From Schleiferiaceae bacterium (GTDB lineage Bacteria; Bacteroidota; Bacteroidia; Flavobacteriales; Schleiferiaceae), in NCBI GenBank assembly GCA_018401735.1, contig JAGYKI010000023.1:1-44691 (forward strand): 44,691 bases of DNA, in the 5' to 3' direction. Both the position numbers and the translations under genes were made by a program. The notes under the pieces were generated by a model, which saw only the letters and a list, made by a program, of their open reading frames with translations, did no database searches and was not told where the DNA came from. This document shows positions 1 through 7,857 of this stretch, in pieces; within the stretch, counting starts at the first letter, position 1, and each line of letters opens with the position of its first letter.

Positions 1-79
1 GGCGTGCATTCCCCACATTAGCCCGTCCGAAATTGATGACAAAAGATATCAATTTCTACACAGGCTAATTAATTTCTAA
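1..79 (+). CDS. 3' end of an unidentified gene, cut by the window edge
   Basis: A reading frame (codons from base 2) is open from the window edge to TAA at 77-79 and encodes the last 25 residues of a protein ending LHRLINF. The stop lies two bases before the attC-like hairpin that begins at 82, which is how an ORF ends in an integron gene cassette. The fragment is too short to assign to a family. An accidental open frame of this length is possible, but the placement against the hairpin argues for a real gene end. Confidence 0.4.
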   Translation, partial: ACIPHISPSEIDDKRYQFLHRLINF

Positions 80-81
80 AG

Positions 82-147
82 CTAACGATGAAATTACAAA
101 ACATTGAATGACAGTAAATTATGGTTTTGTAATTTTACCGTTAGTCA
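82..147 (+). other. attC-like recombination site (cassette boundary 1)
   Basis: Nested perfect inverted repeats are seen: CTAACG (82-87) pairs with CGTTAG (139-144), and AATTACAAAAC (92-102) pairs with GTTTTGTAATT (124-134). They are separated by matching 4-nt unpaired spacers (88-91 and 135-138) around a 21-nt loop. This R''-L''-loop-L'-R' layout, with GTTAGTC as R' (one base off GTTRRRY) and AGCTAAC as R'' (one base off RYYYAAC), is that of an integron attC site. It sits 2 nt after a stop codon and 26 nt before the next start. A plain hairpin or terminator is the alternative; no T-tract follows. Confidence 0.5.
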
Positions 148-170
148 GAATTACCAGAAACCGCTAACCA

Positions 171-917
171 ATGATAAAATTCTTTAGAAAAATCCGATAC
201 AATCTTATGGAGAAAAATAAAACAGGTAAATACCTAAAATATGCTATTGGAGAAATTGTACTTGTTATGATTGGTATTCTTTTGGCTGTACAAGTAAACA
301 ATTGGAACCAAAGGCAACAGAATGAAGACTTGTCGAAACAATATTACTTAGATTTTATAACTGAAGTTAGTTCTGACATATCCACACTAAATAAACGTAG
401 TAATTCGAATGAAAGAATGTCCAAGAACGTATCGTCAATTATAAATACACTAGCCACTACAAACGAACTATCTGATAGCGAACTAACGTTGTTTTATAAG
501 CAGAATGAATCATTAGGCTTTGAATCTTATTTTATTCCTGAGACTAGTACTTTTAGACAATTAGAGTCAAACGGTGCTGGTAATCTTATAAAGGATAAGG
601 AATTAAGAGATAATTTATATGAATACTACACGCTAAACGAAAGAAATGAAAAAAATGGCGAGATAAGTGTTCAGCTGCATCAGCACAATATTGTGACGCC
701 AAACATTGTGAAGAATTTATTGACGGGTGATTATTTACAAAATAATATAGGTTCATCCTTGAACCGTTCAAAGTTAGATTTAGAAACCCTGCGACAAAAT
801 TCAGATTATTTGCAGGCTTTACTGGTGAAAAAAGAAATGTGTGAGAGTCAAAACAGACAATATAAAATAATCAAATCAAAAGCTGAACAGCTACTGAATT
901 TATTAGAATCTGAATAA
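171..917 (+). CDS. DUF6090-like membrane-anchored protein
   Basis: The 248-residue protein opens with the signature of Bacteroidota DUF6090 proteins: a basic start (MIKFFRKIRYNLMEKNKTGK), then one membrane helix at about residues 24-43 (YAIGEIVLVMIGILLAVQVN) followed by NNWNQ. The rest, rich in Glu, Asn and Leu, is probably helical and extracytoplasmic. The biochemical role of the family is not known to me. The gene is clearly AT-richer than the downstream genes and is bracketed by two attC-like sites sharing ACCGTTAGT (137-145 and 1052-1060), so it looks like the only ORF of a mobile cassette. No -7 promoter box is obvious, as expected for cassette genes transcribed from outside. Confidence 0.75.
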   Translation: MIKFFRKIRYNLMEKNKTGKYLKYAIGEIVLVMIGILLAVQVNNWNQRQQNEDLSKQYYLDFITEVSSDISTLNKRSNSNERMSKNVSSIINTLATTNELSDSELTLFYKQNESLGFESYFIPETSTFRQLESNGAGNLIKDKELRDNLYEYYTLNERNEKNGEISVQLHQHNIVTPNIVKNLLTGDYLQNNIGSSLNRSKLDLETLRQNSDYLQALLVKKEMCESQNRQYKIIKSKAEQLLNLLESE

Positions 918-930
918 TAAAATAACGAAA

Positions 931-1061
931 GCACAACAATGGCTATATGTAATTGCTTGTTCTCGCCTACTTCTGAAAATCCATGAGGATTTTCAGTTTG
1001 GTGTGTACTTGCAAAGATAAGTGCTAACCCACGCAACTACTCGATGCCGAGACCGTTAGTA
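931..1061 (+). other. Long attC-like cassette tail (cassette boundary 2)
   Basis: This segment folds into a long imperfect hairpin. At the tip, CTGAAAATCC (973-982) pairs perfectly with GGATTTTCAG (987-996) around an ATGA loop. Towards the base GTAATTGC (949-956) can pair with GCAACTAC (1033-1040, one mismatch), GGC (941-943) with GCC (1046-1048), and AAC (935-937) with GTT (1055-1057). The right end CCGTTAGT repeats the end of the first site. Length (about 130 nt) and architecture match long chromosomal-integron attC sites. The pairing near the base is weak, so this is less certain than the site at 82-147. Confidence 0.4.
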
Positions 1062-1063
1062 TA

Positions 1064-1195
1064 CAGTACTTAGTAAGTTCTTGAATAGTTGAATATCTAC
1101 GTCTCCGAATTATCACCTTGGACTTCCCTTTCATAAAATATCGAGCACTCCAACCCTACCGCACACCAATCTCACTACTCACTACTCACTACTCA
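1064..1195 (-). repeat. RF2 repeat, copy a (minus orientation)
   Basis: Read on the minus strand, this starts with a GAGTAGT-type heptamer array (about 1173-1195) and ends with TACTAAGTACTG. Its core includes 1082-1115, 34 nt that match 32247-32280 with a single mismatch in inverted orientation. The flanking sequence also aligns to copy b at 32148-32330, more loosely. It lies directly against the attC-like tail and may have helped truncate the gene that precedes 1245. Confidence 0.7.
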
Positions 1196-1244
1196 ATTCT
1201 CTGTACTATCCCACACTATCTTCGCTGTAATTATTTTAGCATTG

Positions 1245-1379
1245 ATGCATGAAAAAGCAGGCACCAATATTTATCAGCCCGATACCAATTTTCAATACCA
1301 ACAGTATTTTAATGAAGCGGGCGAGCTACAAGCCGAAAAGCTTCCTTTATACGATCAATACGAAATAGACGGCTTATGA
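1245..1379 (+). CDS. Small ORF or C-terminal remnant upstream of the DUF3820 gene
   Basis: This 44-residue ORF begins MHEKAGTNIYQPDTNF and ends YDQYEIDGL. Its TGA stop overlaps the ATG of the next gene (ATGA at 1376-1379), the translational coupling used elsewhere in this genome. The frame stays open upstream of the ATG through VIILALM, so the ORF may be the surviving 3' end of a longer gene whose 5' part was lost when repeat RF2-a or the cassette array arrived. I do not recognise the family. Composition is protein-like, with no low complexity. Confidence 0.45.
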   Translation: MHEKAGTNIYQPDTNFQYQQYFNEAGELQAEKLPLYDQYEIDGL

Positions 1380-1612
1380 ATTATGGACCCGATCCCAAAG
1401 TTTTAAAGGAAATCATCCAGACCGAAATGCCCTTTGGTAAATATGCCGGTCGCCGTATCTATGAGCTACCCGCCTATTATCTCGAGTGGTTTGCTGGAAA
1501 GGGCTTCCCGAAAGGTCGCATTGGTGTACTTTTAGAAACCATGTTTGTGATTAAAACCGAAGGACTGGAGAGCCTCATTCCTCCTTTGGTGAAAATGTAT
1601 CGTCCCCGATGA
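1376..1612 (+). CDS. DUF3820 family protein
   Basis: The 78-residue protein carries the DUF3820 signature: MPFGKYAGRRIYELPAYYLEWF followed by KGFPKGRIG. This pattern (PFGKYKG..i.dlP..YL.WF..KGfp.G.lg) is widespread in bacteria, including Bacteroidota, and is typically a whole small cytoplasmic protein of this length. Its biochemical function is not established. The gene overlaps the upstream small ORF and the downstream CBM9-like gene by 4 nt each, so the three are probably translated from one message. Confidence 0.8.
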   Translation: MNYGPDPKVLKEIIQTEMPFGKYAGRRIYELPAYYLEWFAGKGFPKGRIGVLLETMFVIKTEGLESLIPPLVKMYRPR

Positions 1613-2217
1613 ATACTTTGTTAATTTCCCGCCGCAGCGATAAGCCAGAATGGACCAGCCTGCCCCTACTATGTGAACTACATTACCCCTGGGACGAGGA
1701 TAGCACCTTAGCAAAAACCCATTTCAAAGCCTACCATACGGGCGAAGACCTGCATTTCCAGTTTACCGCTTATGCAGATAAGCTACATATCTACCGTAAG
1801 GTAAACGACAAATTAGAGGTCCGATTTTCTGAGCGAGTGGAGCTTTTTTTCCGTGAAGATGCAGATTTACGAAACTATTATTGTTTAGAAATGGATCCGG
1901 CATTGCGCGTTTTGGATTATCAGGCGAAACACTACCGAGAATTTAACCGCGACTGGCAATGGCCCGAAAGTTTAAATCTTGTTTGTCGCTCGCAGGCAGA
2001 TGCGTACTTATTGAGTGGTAGGATCAGTATAAAAACATTGACAGCTCTTAAGTTATTAAAGGGCAATGTTTTAGAAGCGGGTATTTACCGAGGCCACGTC
2101 CTTTCCCTACAAGGAGAAGACGCTGATATTCGTTGGTCTTCATGGTTAAAACCAGATGCGGTGAAACCCGACTTTCACATTCCCAGTTCTTTTGGAAAAT
2201 GGGTTTTGGAGGAGTAA
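1609..2217 (+). CDS. CBM9/DOMON-like carbohydrate-binding-fold protein
   Basis: The 202-residue protein has the layout of family 9 carbohydrate-binding-like domains: an early WTSLPLLCELHYPW strand, FKAYHTGEDLHFQFTAYAD (a typical 'a.hd.e.Lyf.f...d' strand pair), then SERVELFFR and YYCLEMDP, matching the 'd.velfl.....YyefevnP' core. There is no signal peptide, so it is either cytoplasmic or lacks an annotated leader. The start ATG overlaps the DUF3820 stop by 4 nt. Ligand and role are unknown; the fold call is by motif only. Confidence 0.6.
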   Translation: MNTLLISRRSDKPEWTSLPLLCELHYPWDEDSTLAKTHFKAYHTGEDLHFQFTAYADKLHIYRKVNDKLEVRFSERVELFFREDADLRNYYCLEMDPALRVLDYQAKHYREFNRDWQWPESLNLVCRSQADAYLLSGRISIKTLTALKLLKGNVLEAGIYRGHVLSLQGEDADIRWSSWLKPDAVKPDFHIPSSFGKWVLEE

Positions 2218-2419
2218 TTTACTCCTGATTTATCAGTTTAATCTTGGCTTAACTAAATAAATTAGAAAAACAGCAGCAGACATCCACCCGCAATTAACAC
2301 CTAGAACAAGGGGTTTAGAAGAGGAAGGGGGGGAGACCTAAGACCCCTCATTCTTTGGTGATTAATTGTTACGGGTAATATTAAAAAAGGGATACACCCA
2401 AAACTAAAAAGAGGCTCTA

Positions 2420-3244
2420 TTACTTCATGCGTTCCCAGCCAAATAACCAGCCAAAGGTGATGGCAGCTATAACTCCCGGGCGAAACTCTAATTCGACATA
2501 GTAATTCATCCCGTCACTAGCAGCCTGTAAAAAGCCGATCCTGCCCCCTACATTAAAGCCCTCATCTTCTCTAAGCCCCGTTATTATAGGAGCATAAAGC
2601 ATATCCACATACACTTGGGAATTAGTAAAAACCTCACGATAGTAGCCTTCTTCATTTTTAAGCGAAACCTTTACATGTTTGCGTGTGCGTAAGACCAAGC
2701 CAGCGGACAAACCGGTTGAACTGAAATTTCCATTGGTCCAGTATTGAAAGCCCCCGCCGCGCACCAATAAGTCTGTCTTTTTCTGGCCGTCCGCATAAAA
2801 GTACTCCTCGCGAATGGTTGTGTTTGAAGCACTATAATCGGTAGTTACTTTGACTCTAGCCTCCTTCTTTCTCCCCGGTATTATCGGAAAGAGCGCTGCC
2901 AATTCAATATTTCGAGAAGAGCCATAGGCTTCACCTTTATATTTAACTTGACCCAAACCCCCTATTTCATATCTAAACCGTCCATTCAAAGTAATTGGCA
3001 AAGCTGGCAGTTTGTATTGACTTTGTAAGCCTGCGCTAAAACCCATCCCTGTAGTACCAAGGAGGTGCGACGAAACTTCAAAGTGGGTAAACCCGCTCCA
3101 CTTTGTTGTGTTTGCCTCATCCACAGTAAAGTTAACCTCACCTATTGTGGTGGTGGTGACTTTTCCAGCTTGCGCATTAGCTTTGCTTGAAACTAAAAAG
3201 ATCAGGGCTAAAACAGCCGATATAGCATAGATGTATTTTTTCAT
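2420..3244 (-). CDS. Secreted protein, probable outer-membrane beta-barrel
   Basis: The 274-residue protein starts with a signal peptide (KKYIYAISAVLALIFLVSSKANAQA). The remainder alternates short amphipathic strands with Gly/Asn/Tyr turns (for example LPALPITLNGRFRYEIGG and GVIAAITFGWLFGW near the C-terminus), typical of small outer-membrane barrels. No specific family is recognised. It is a single transcription unit on the minus strand with about 440 nt upstream to the next gene. Start ATG at 3244-3242 is the only reasonable choice because the signal peptide follows immediately. Confidence 0.55.
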   Translation of the reverse strand: MKKYIYAISAVLALIFLVSSKANAQAGKVTTTTIGEVNFTVDEANTTKWSGFTHFEVSSHLLGTTGMGFSAGLQSQYKLPALPITLNGRFRYEIGGLGQVKYKGEAYGSSRNIELAALFPIIPGRKKEARVKVTTDYSASNTTIREEYFYADGQKKTDLLVRGGGFQYWTNGNFSSTGLSAGLVLRTRKHVKVSLKNEEGYYREVFTNSQVYVDMLYAPIITGLREDEGFNVGGRIGFLQAASDGMNYYVELEFRPGVIAAITFGWLFGWERMK

Positions 3245-3685
3245 ACTAATTTATTTTTATTTGAATAAAACCCTCTTGGCAGAAGCACCAAGAACTTGCT
3301 CCAACAATAGTTTTCAAAGCCAAATAGGAGCCTAATCGGGTCTTTTCTAATGGATATATTTAACCACGGGCAATGTCTATTTTATCAAAATCCTCTGTAA
3401 AAAGTCGCAGCTGCTTTCAATACTTAATCGGGGCTAAGCCCTAAATTGGTTTCTTGCTTAAATTGAGATCTGACCAGTTACTTTTAGCAAGTCCATATTT
3501 ATTTTAAAGGCATTTTTGATTCTAAAACAGTTGACTTTCGGGCTTGTGATGGTTTCCAAGCAGTATCCTGTTTCCCGAAACCAAAGTTGGCTACTAAGGG
3601 GAAAACTTTCAAGAAGCCGTTCACCCGCCAGAAGCTATATACCGTGTTGGCGCTAGTATTTGCTTTTTGGCATTATTCAGAATGA
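3245..3685. other. Gene-free gap between two minus-strand secreted proteins
   Basis: No convincing ORF, tRNA or repeat of families RF1/RF2 is seen in these 441 nt. There is a small perfect hairpin GTTTC-CC-GAAAC near 3570-3581 and a CTTGG/CCAAG inverted pair near 3273-3290. The 3520-3660 stretch, on the minus strand just downstream of the 3686-4636 gene, has the feel of a degenerate structured 3' tail, but I could not pair its ends. Confidence 0.3.
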
Positions 3686-4636
3686 TTACTTTTCTACATA
3701 ATCACTTTTGAAATTAGCCAATAATATACTTGCATACCTTTTAATGATTGTATCAAAACTTTGGGTTTCGATGCTTTCGAAAGATTTATCTTTTTTGTTT
3801 AGGTAGGCAAAAGGAATGGCGGGGTTGAATTCAGTACCGGCATATTCAATTAAAATCCCCGAAACGTATTTACCAAAACCATATGTCACTTTGGGATCAT
3901 CTGGAACTGGGTTAGGGCCATGCAAAGAAATTCGAATGGCACTCAGGCCGATTTCATTTTTTTCTTTCCTAGTTACAATTTGTACCGTCAATAAGGCATC
4001 AACCCCAAGTTGATTTGCTAAATCTGCCATGGAGGATATTACTTTTGGATCCGTTCCGCTCAATACCGTAGGTGCTGGGAACACTTTATACCCTGTTGCC
4101 GCCACTATAGACTTTTCACTCTGACCTTGGAGATAATTGGCAGAGGCTAAAACCGCAGATCCCATTTTAGAGGTTTCAATTTGGAAGTTGTCGTAGATTT
4201 CTAATGTTTCCTCAGTTAAATATTCTTCCGGTGTTAATAACATAATTCCTTGAGAAGAGAATTCATTTTTAAGAGCATTCAATGCCTCATCATGAAAACT
4301 TTGTAATATTTCTTTTCCACCATCAGTGGTTAAAAAGGATTCATAAATCCCACCCCTTTTTATAGCTTTTGAGTCACGCTCAGATAAGTCAGCGGTAAAG
4401 AAGGAGAGGATACCAACTTTTTTCAAAGGTGGAACAAGAGGATCAGGCAGGTCAACTCCTTTTCTTCTTGCATTTTTTGCAAAAGACTTAACAAGGACGG
4501 CTGAATTGCCACTGCTTACTTTTTTTTCAAATTTTTTATCAGACAATTCTGCTAATTCCTGAATGGACTTTTGACCATAGACGTTCACTATTCCCAAGAG
4601 AACTGCTACTAAAATTAAAGTATTTTTCATTTTCAT
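3686..4636 (-). CDS. Secreted protein of unknown function
   Basis: The 316-residue protein has a signal peptide (MKMKNTLILVAVLLGIVNVYGQ). The mature part is a mixed alpha/beta domain containing PPLKKVGILSFFTADLSE and, later, LGVDALLTVQIVTRK. The pattern 'vgilsf...' then 'lgvDallvv' resembles periplasmic TolB-N/CsgG-like domains, in which a strand for an ATP-like pocket is followed by a helix and a central strand, but the match is weak. There is no lipobox. It is a single gene; the divergent sensor kinase begins 147 nt away. Function is unassigned. Confidence 0.6.
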   Translation of the reverse strand: MKMKNTLILVAVLLGIVNVYGQKSIQELAELSDKKFEKKVSSGNSAVLVKSFAKNARRKGVDLPDPLVPPLKKVGILSFFTADLSERDSKAIKRGGIYESFLTTDGGKEILQSFHDEALNALKNEFSSQGIMLLTPEEYLTEETLEIYDNFQIETSKMGSAVLASANYLQGQSEKSIVAATGYKVFPAPTVLSGTDPKVISSMADLANQLGVDALLTVQIVTRKEKNEIGLSAIRISLHGPNPVPDDPKVTYGFGKYVSGILIEYAGTEFNPAIPFAYLNKKDKSFESIETQSFDTIIKRYASILLANFKSDYVEK

Positions 4637-4771
4637 TTCTTTTATTGATTATTTCAAGATTAGCTACAACTCTCTATAGAACTTTGCATAAACTGGGTTT
4701 TCATACCTTTAAAAATTGATTTCTTGATGACTTTAAGGCCTTTGGTTATTGAATATTCAAATTTGATGCTG

Positions 4772-4779
4772 TATTTTTG
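4772..4779 (+). promoter_or_regulatory. -7 box TATTTTTG, 4 nt before the sensor-kinase start
   Basis: TATTTTTG fits the Bacteroidota -7 consensus TAnnTTTG. The ATG follows at 4784, so transcription should start at or next to the first codon, giving a leaderless or near-leaderless mRNA. Confidence 0.5.
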
Positions 4780-4783
4780 AAAT

Positions 4784-6742
4784 ATGTCTAATGGTAATTC
4801 GGTATTCCCCTCGCTGAAATTCGGTATTTTTCTATTTTTCGTCCATATCATGCTTATTCCACAGGCATCTATTGGCCAAAAATTGGATTCGCTAGTTACC
4901 GAGCTACCTACGCTCAAGGGGCAAGACCGGATAGACGCGTTGAATTTCCTTACCCAAGAATATTCCTATATAAACATGGACTCCGCCCGCATGTATTTGC
5001 AGATGCTGGTGGATTACGCGGAGCAAATCGATGACGGTAGAGCTTTGGCTGTTGCCGCTCTGCTCAAAGGGAATTTTCTCTATGACGATGGCCAGTATGA
5101 CCTCGCTCAAAAATATAATCGCGAAGGCCTAACTAAAAGCATTAGCATTAAAGACACGAGTGTTATTGCGCGTTCCTATCTAAATATTGGCGCTACTGCA
5201 GATGCCGCTGGAATTAAAGATAGTGCCATAATCTACTACCTGAATGCGGTTAAATTCTTTGAATATCTCAATGACACTCTGAACTCAGCTTATTTGAACA
5301 TCAACATTGGATTAGTATTTAAATCCATGAGTGAGTTTCCCAAAGCACTGGATTATTATCAAAAAGCATATCGTGACTTAAGTTTTCTCAAAGATGATTT
5401 TGGCATTACAAGCATCTCTACCAACCTAGCATCTCTTTACATTGAAATGCAGGAGTATGATAGCGCAACTTATTACGGCAATAAAGGCTTAGAAGGATAC
5501 AGAAACCTTGGATTTACAGCCTATGCCATGTATCCACTGGAGGTGCTTGCCAAAGCTAATTTTCATTTAAAAAATTATTCGCTTTCCGAAAAGCAATTTT
5601 TGGAAGCATTTGAGCTGAGCCTTGCCAATCAATTTGAAGAAGAAACCTTTACTATAAGCTTGGGCTTATCCGATTTATATCTAGCGCAAGCTAAGCTACA
5701 AGTCGCGGAAGAATATGCACAAAAAGCTTATGTTCTTGCCCATAAAACGGGGAGTTTAGAAGATCTAGCAGAGGTTAACAAGATGCTTTATCGTATCACC
5801 AAAAAAGCGCAGCGCTATGCAGAAAGCCTGGCCTACTTAGAAGCATCTCAGCAATACCATGACTCCGTTCAAGGTATTCAAAAGATAAAGGTAATTGCTG
5901 ATTTAGAAACCAAGTACCAAAGCGCTAAAAAGGAACAAGAAATAGCCCATCAAAAACTTGATATTGCCGCTAAAGAATCTGCTATCAAGTCGCAGCGAAT
6001 GCAAATTTTTGGTCTAATCAGTAGCTTATTCATCTTAAGCCTCTTCGCTTTTATTTTCTACAACCAATACAGAAATAAGCAAAAACAAAAAATGCAACAA
6101 GCCCTATTTGAAGAAAAATCAAAAGGCTTTGAAGCGGTAATTAATGCCACAGAAGAAGAGCGCTCTAGAATTAGCAAGGACCTGCATGATGGCATTGGTC
6201 AGCAACTCAGCGCACTCAAAATGTCGCTTAACAATGTAAGTCAGCAGATTACTGACGAAAGACAAAGAAAAAACCTCCAAGTAATTAGTGAGCAATTCTC
6301 TACTTCCGCAGAGGAGGTTCGCCAAATCTCTCACCAGATGATGCCGCGCAAACTCCTGGAAAATGGACTGGTGGAGGCCATAGAAGATTTATTGTCCAGT
6401 AGTTTTCAGTTCTCTAAAATCACTTATCATTTTGAGCATCATAAGGTATCCAATCGCTTTAATCCGCGCATAGAAATTAGCCTGTATCGTGTGCTGCAAG
6501 AGCTGGTAAACAACATCATAAAACACGCTGACGCTAGCGAAGTAGCTGTGCAACTCATTAGGAATAAAGACACCCTACTGCTTTTCGCAGAAGATAATGG
6601 TAAAGGCATGTCCGAATCCTCCAGCAAGGGTCATGGTCTACTCAACATCCAAAGCCGATTAGATATGGTTAAAGGAACCGTAAACTTTGAACCTAGTCCT
6701 AATAGCGGCACCTCTGTGTCTATAAAAATCCCCCTTGAATGA
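4784..6742 (+). CDS. TPR-containing sensor histidine kinase (NarL/LuxR-partner type)
   Basis: The 652-residue protein has an N-terminal hydrophobic signal region (about 10-30), a TPR array (about 35-350), a coiled coil, one membrane helix (about 407-428) and then a HisKA_3 plus HATPase_c kinase core. The phosphoacceptor is His468 in SKDLHDGIGQQLSALK; the N-box is ELVNNIIKHADASEV (about 570-585), followed by EDNGKGMS and GHGLLNIQSRL. The TPRs are therefore on the periplasmic side and probably sense a protein or peptide signal. The gene overlaps the downstream response regulator by 4 nt (ATGA), identifying its partner. A second protein of the same architecture lies at 42571-44349. Confidence 0.92.
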   Translation: MSNGNSVFPSLKFGIFLFFVHIMLIPQASIGQKLDSLVTELPTLKGQDRIDALNFLTQEYSYINMDSARMYLQMLVDYAEQIDDGRALAVAALLKGNFLYDDGQYDLAQKYNREGLTKSISIKDTSVIARSYLNIGATADAAGIKDSAIIYYLNAVKFFEYLNDTLNSAYLNINIGLVFKSMSEFPKALDYYQKAYRDLSFLKDDFGITSISTNLASLYIEMQEYDSATYYGNKGLEGYRNLGFTAYAMYPLEVLAKANFHLKNYSLSEKQFLEAFELSLANQFEEETFTISLGLSDLYLAQAKLQVAEEYAQKAYVLAHKTGSLEDLAEVNKMLYRITKKAQRYAESLAYLEASQQYHDSVQGIQKIKVIADLETKYQSAKKEQEIAHQKLDIAAKESAIKSQRMQIFGLISSLFILSLFAFIFYNQYRNKQKQKMQQALFEEKSKGFEAVINATEEERSRISKDLHDGIGQQLSALKMSLNNVSQQITDERQRKNLQVISEQFSTSAEEVRQISHQMMPRKLLENGLVEAIEDLLSSSFQFSKITYHFEHHKVSNRFNPRIEISLYRVLQELVNNIIKHADASEVAVQLIRNKDTLLLFAEDNGKGMSESSSKGHGLLNIQSRLDMVKGTVNFEPSPNSGTSVSIKIPLE

Positions 6743-7386
6743 AGGCGAAAACCACACTCATTATAGTTGATGACCATCAAATGGTGGCGCAAGGAATAGC
6801 TAGTTTTTTCAAAAATGATGAGGATATTGAAGTCATTGGAATTTACCACTCAGCTACTGAGGCCTTTGCCAAAATAAAACTTCTCTTACCCAATATTATT
6901 CTCACGGATCTAGATATGCCGGGCATAAATGGACTAGAGTTCGCTCAAAAAATTCAAAAGGAAAAACTCCCCTGTAAACTGGTTTTACTCACCATGCATT
7001 TAAATCAAGCGGTTGTAAAAGAGGTGTTGAAGCAAAAACTAGATGGTTACCTTCCTAAAAATGCCGATAAAGCTGAAGTAAAAGCATGCTTACATGTCGT
7101 TAGTTCAGGAGGCACATATTTTTCTCCTAAAGCTATGGAAGTTCTAATGGCTTTTAGTCAGCAAATCGATATAACGGGTTTAAAAAAGAGTCAAAACCTG
7201 TCAGAGCGTGAACGTGAAATATTGGTACTAATTGCCGAAGGTCTCAGCACCCGCGAAATAGCCGACAAACTACATATTGCCATTCGTACGGTAGAAACAC
7301 ATCGCAAATCCATTTTAGAAAAACTCGAGGTAAAAAACGTAGCTGGCATGGTACGCATAGCGGTTCAAGAAGGACTCTTAACCTGA
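6739..7386 (+). CDS. NarL/LuxR-type response regulator
   Basis: The 215-residue protein has a receiver domain with acidic pocket IIVDDHQ, phosphoacceptor Asp57 in ILTDLDMPG and conserved Lys in YLPKNADK. A C-terminal LuxR-type helix-turn-helix occupies about 152-215 (LSEREREILVLIAEGLSTRE and TVETHRKSILEKL). It is translationally coupled (ATGA overlap) to the sensor kinase, so it is the DNA-binding output of that pair. Target genes are not evident. No terminator is seen before the convergent gene that ends at 7390. Confidence 0.95.
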   Translation: MKAKTTLIIVDDHQMVAQGIASFFKNDEDIEVIGIYHSATEAFAKIKLLLPNIILTDLDMPGINGLEFAQKIQKEKLPCKLVLLTMHLNQAVVKEVLKQKLDGYLPKNADKAEVKACLHVVSSGGTYFSPKAMEVLMAFSQQIDITGLKKSQNLSEREREILVLIAEGLSTREIADKLHIAIRTVETHRKSILEKLEVKNVAGMVRIAVQEGLLT

Positions 7387-7389
7387 GTT

Positions 7390-7836
7390 CTAATGAAGTT
7401 TCTGTTTTTCTCTATCGATACGATTCTTCATCTCTTTAATAACAGGTATTCTAAATAAATAATTGAAAAAAAGCAGGCCTGGAATTACGACCCAGATTAT
7501 GGGAATTAGAAGTAATGGCTCAAAATCAAACTCTTGACCCTTTAAGAAAGAAATAATTCCAGGGACGAGAATCGTTAGTGTCATGAACGCGGAAGCGCCG
7601 GTTCCCCATGGGTTTGTGGTTATTATCCTTATTTCTTTCGTGTGGTATTCTAATTCAGTATGTACCTTAAACACAGGATTGATCAAAAATGGCTCATGAT
7701 AAAGAGTCAGCTCATATGTGTTTCTACTTGTGAATTTAAGATAATAACCACCTAGATTACCTTTCAAAACTTGAATGAATGCCTTATTATTTTGGCCAGA
7801 TGTACTGATTTTTTGAACTATCGAAAATGGAAACAT
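7390..7836 (-). CDS. Two-helix membrane protein of unknown function
   Basis: The 148-residue protein has a soluble N-terminal half of probable beta strands (about 1-75) followed by two membrane helices, at about 82-97 (AFMTLTILVPGIISFL) and 105-125 (PLLLIPIIWVVIPGLLFF), and a basic cytoplasmic tail (KEMKNRIDREKQK). I do not recognise the family. Its start is 21 nt downstream of the NAD(P)-binding gene stop, so the two may be co-transcribed. The 3' end lies 3 nt from the convergent response-regulator stop. Confidence 0.6.
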   Translation of the reverse strand: MFPFSIVQKISTSGQNNKAFIQVLKGNLGGYYLKFTSRNTYELTLYHEPFLINPVFKVHTELEYHTKEIRIITTNPWGTGASAFMTLTILVPGIISFLKGQEFDFEPLLLIPIIWVVIPGLLFFNYLFRIPVIKEMKNRIDREKQKLH

Positions 7837-7857
7837 TGGAATTTTATTCTACTAAAA

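Noticed and set aside
3520..3660. A third attC-like tail downstream of the minus-strand gene 3686-4636
   Set aside because: Although it contains GCCAACACGGTATAGC-type sequence and a small hairpin, I could not find a matching opposite end with CTAAC/GTTAG-type arms.
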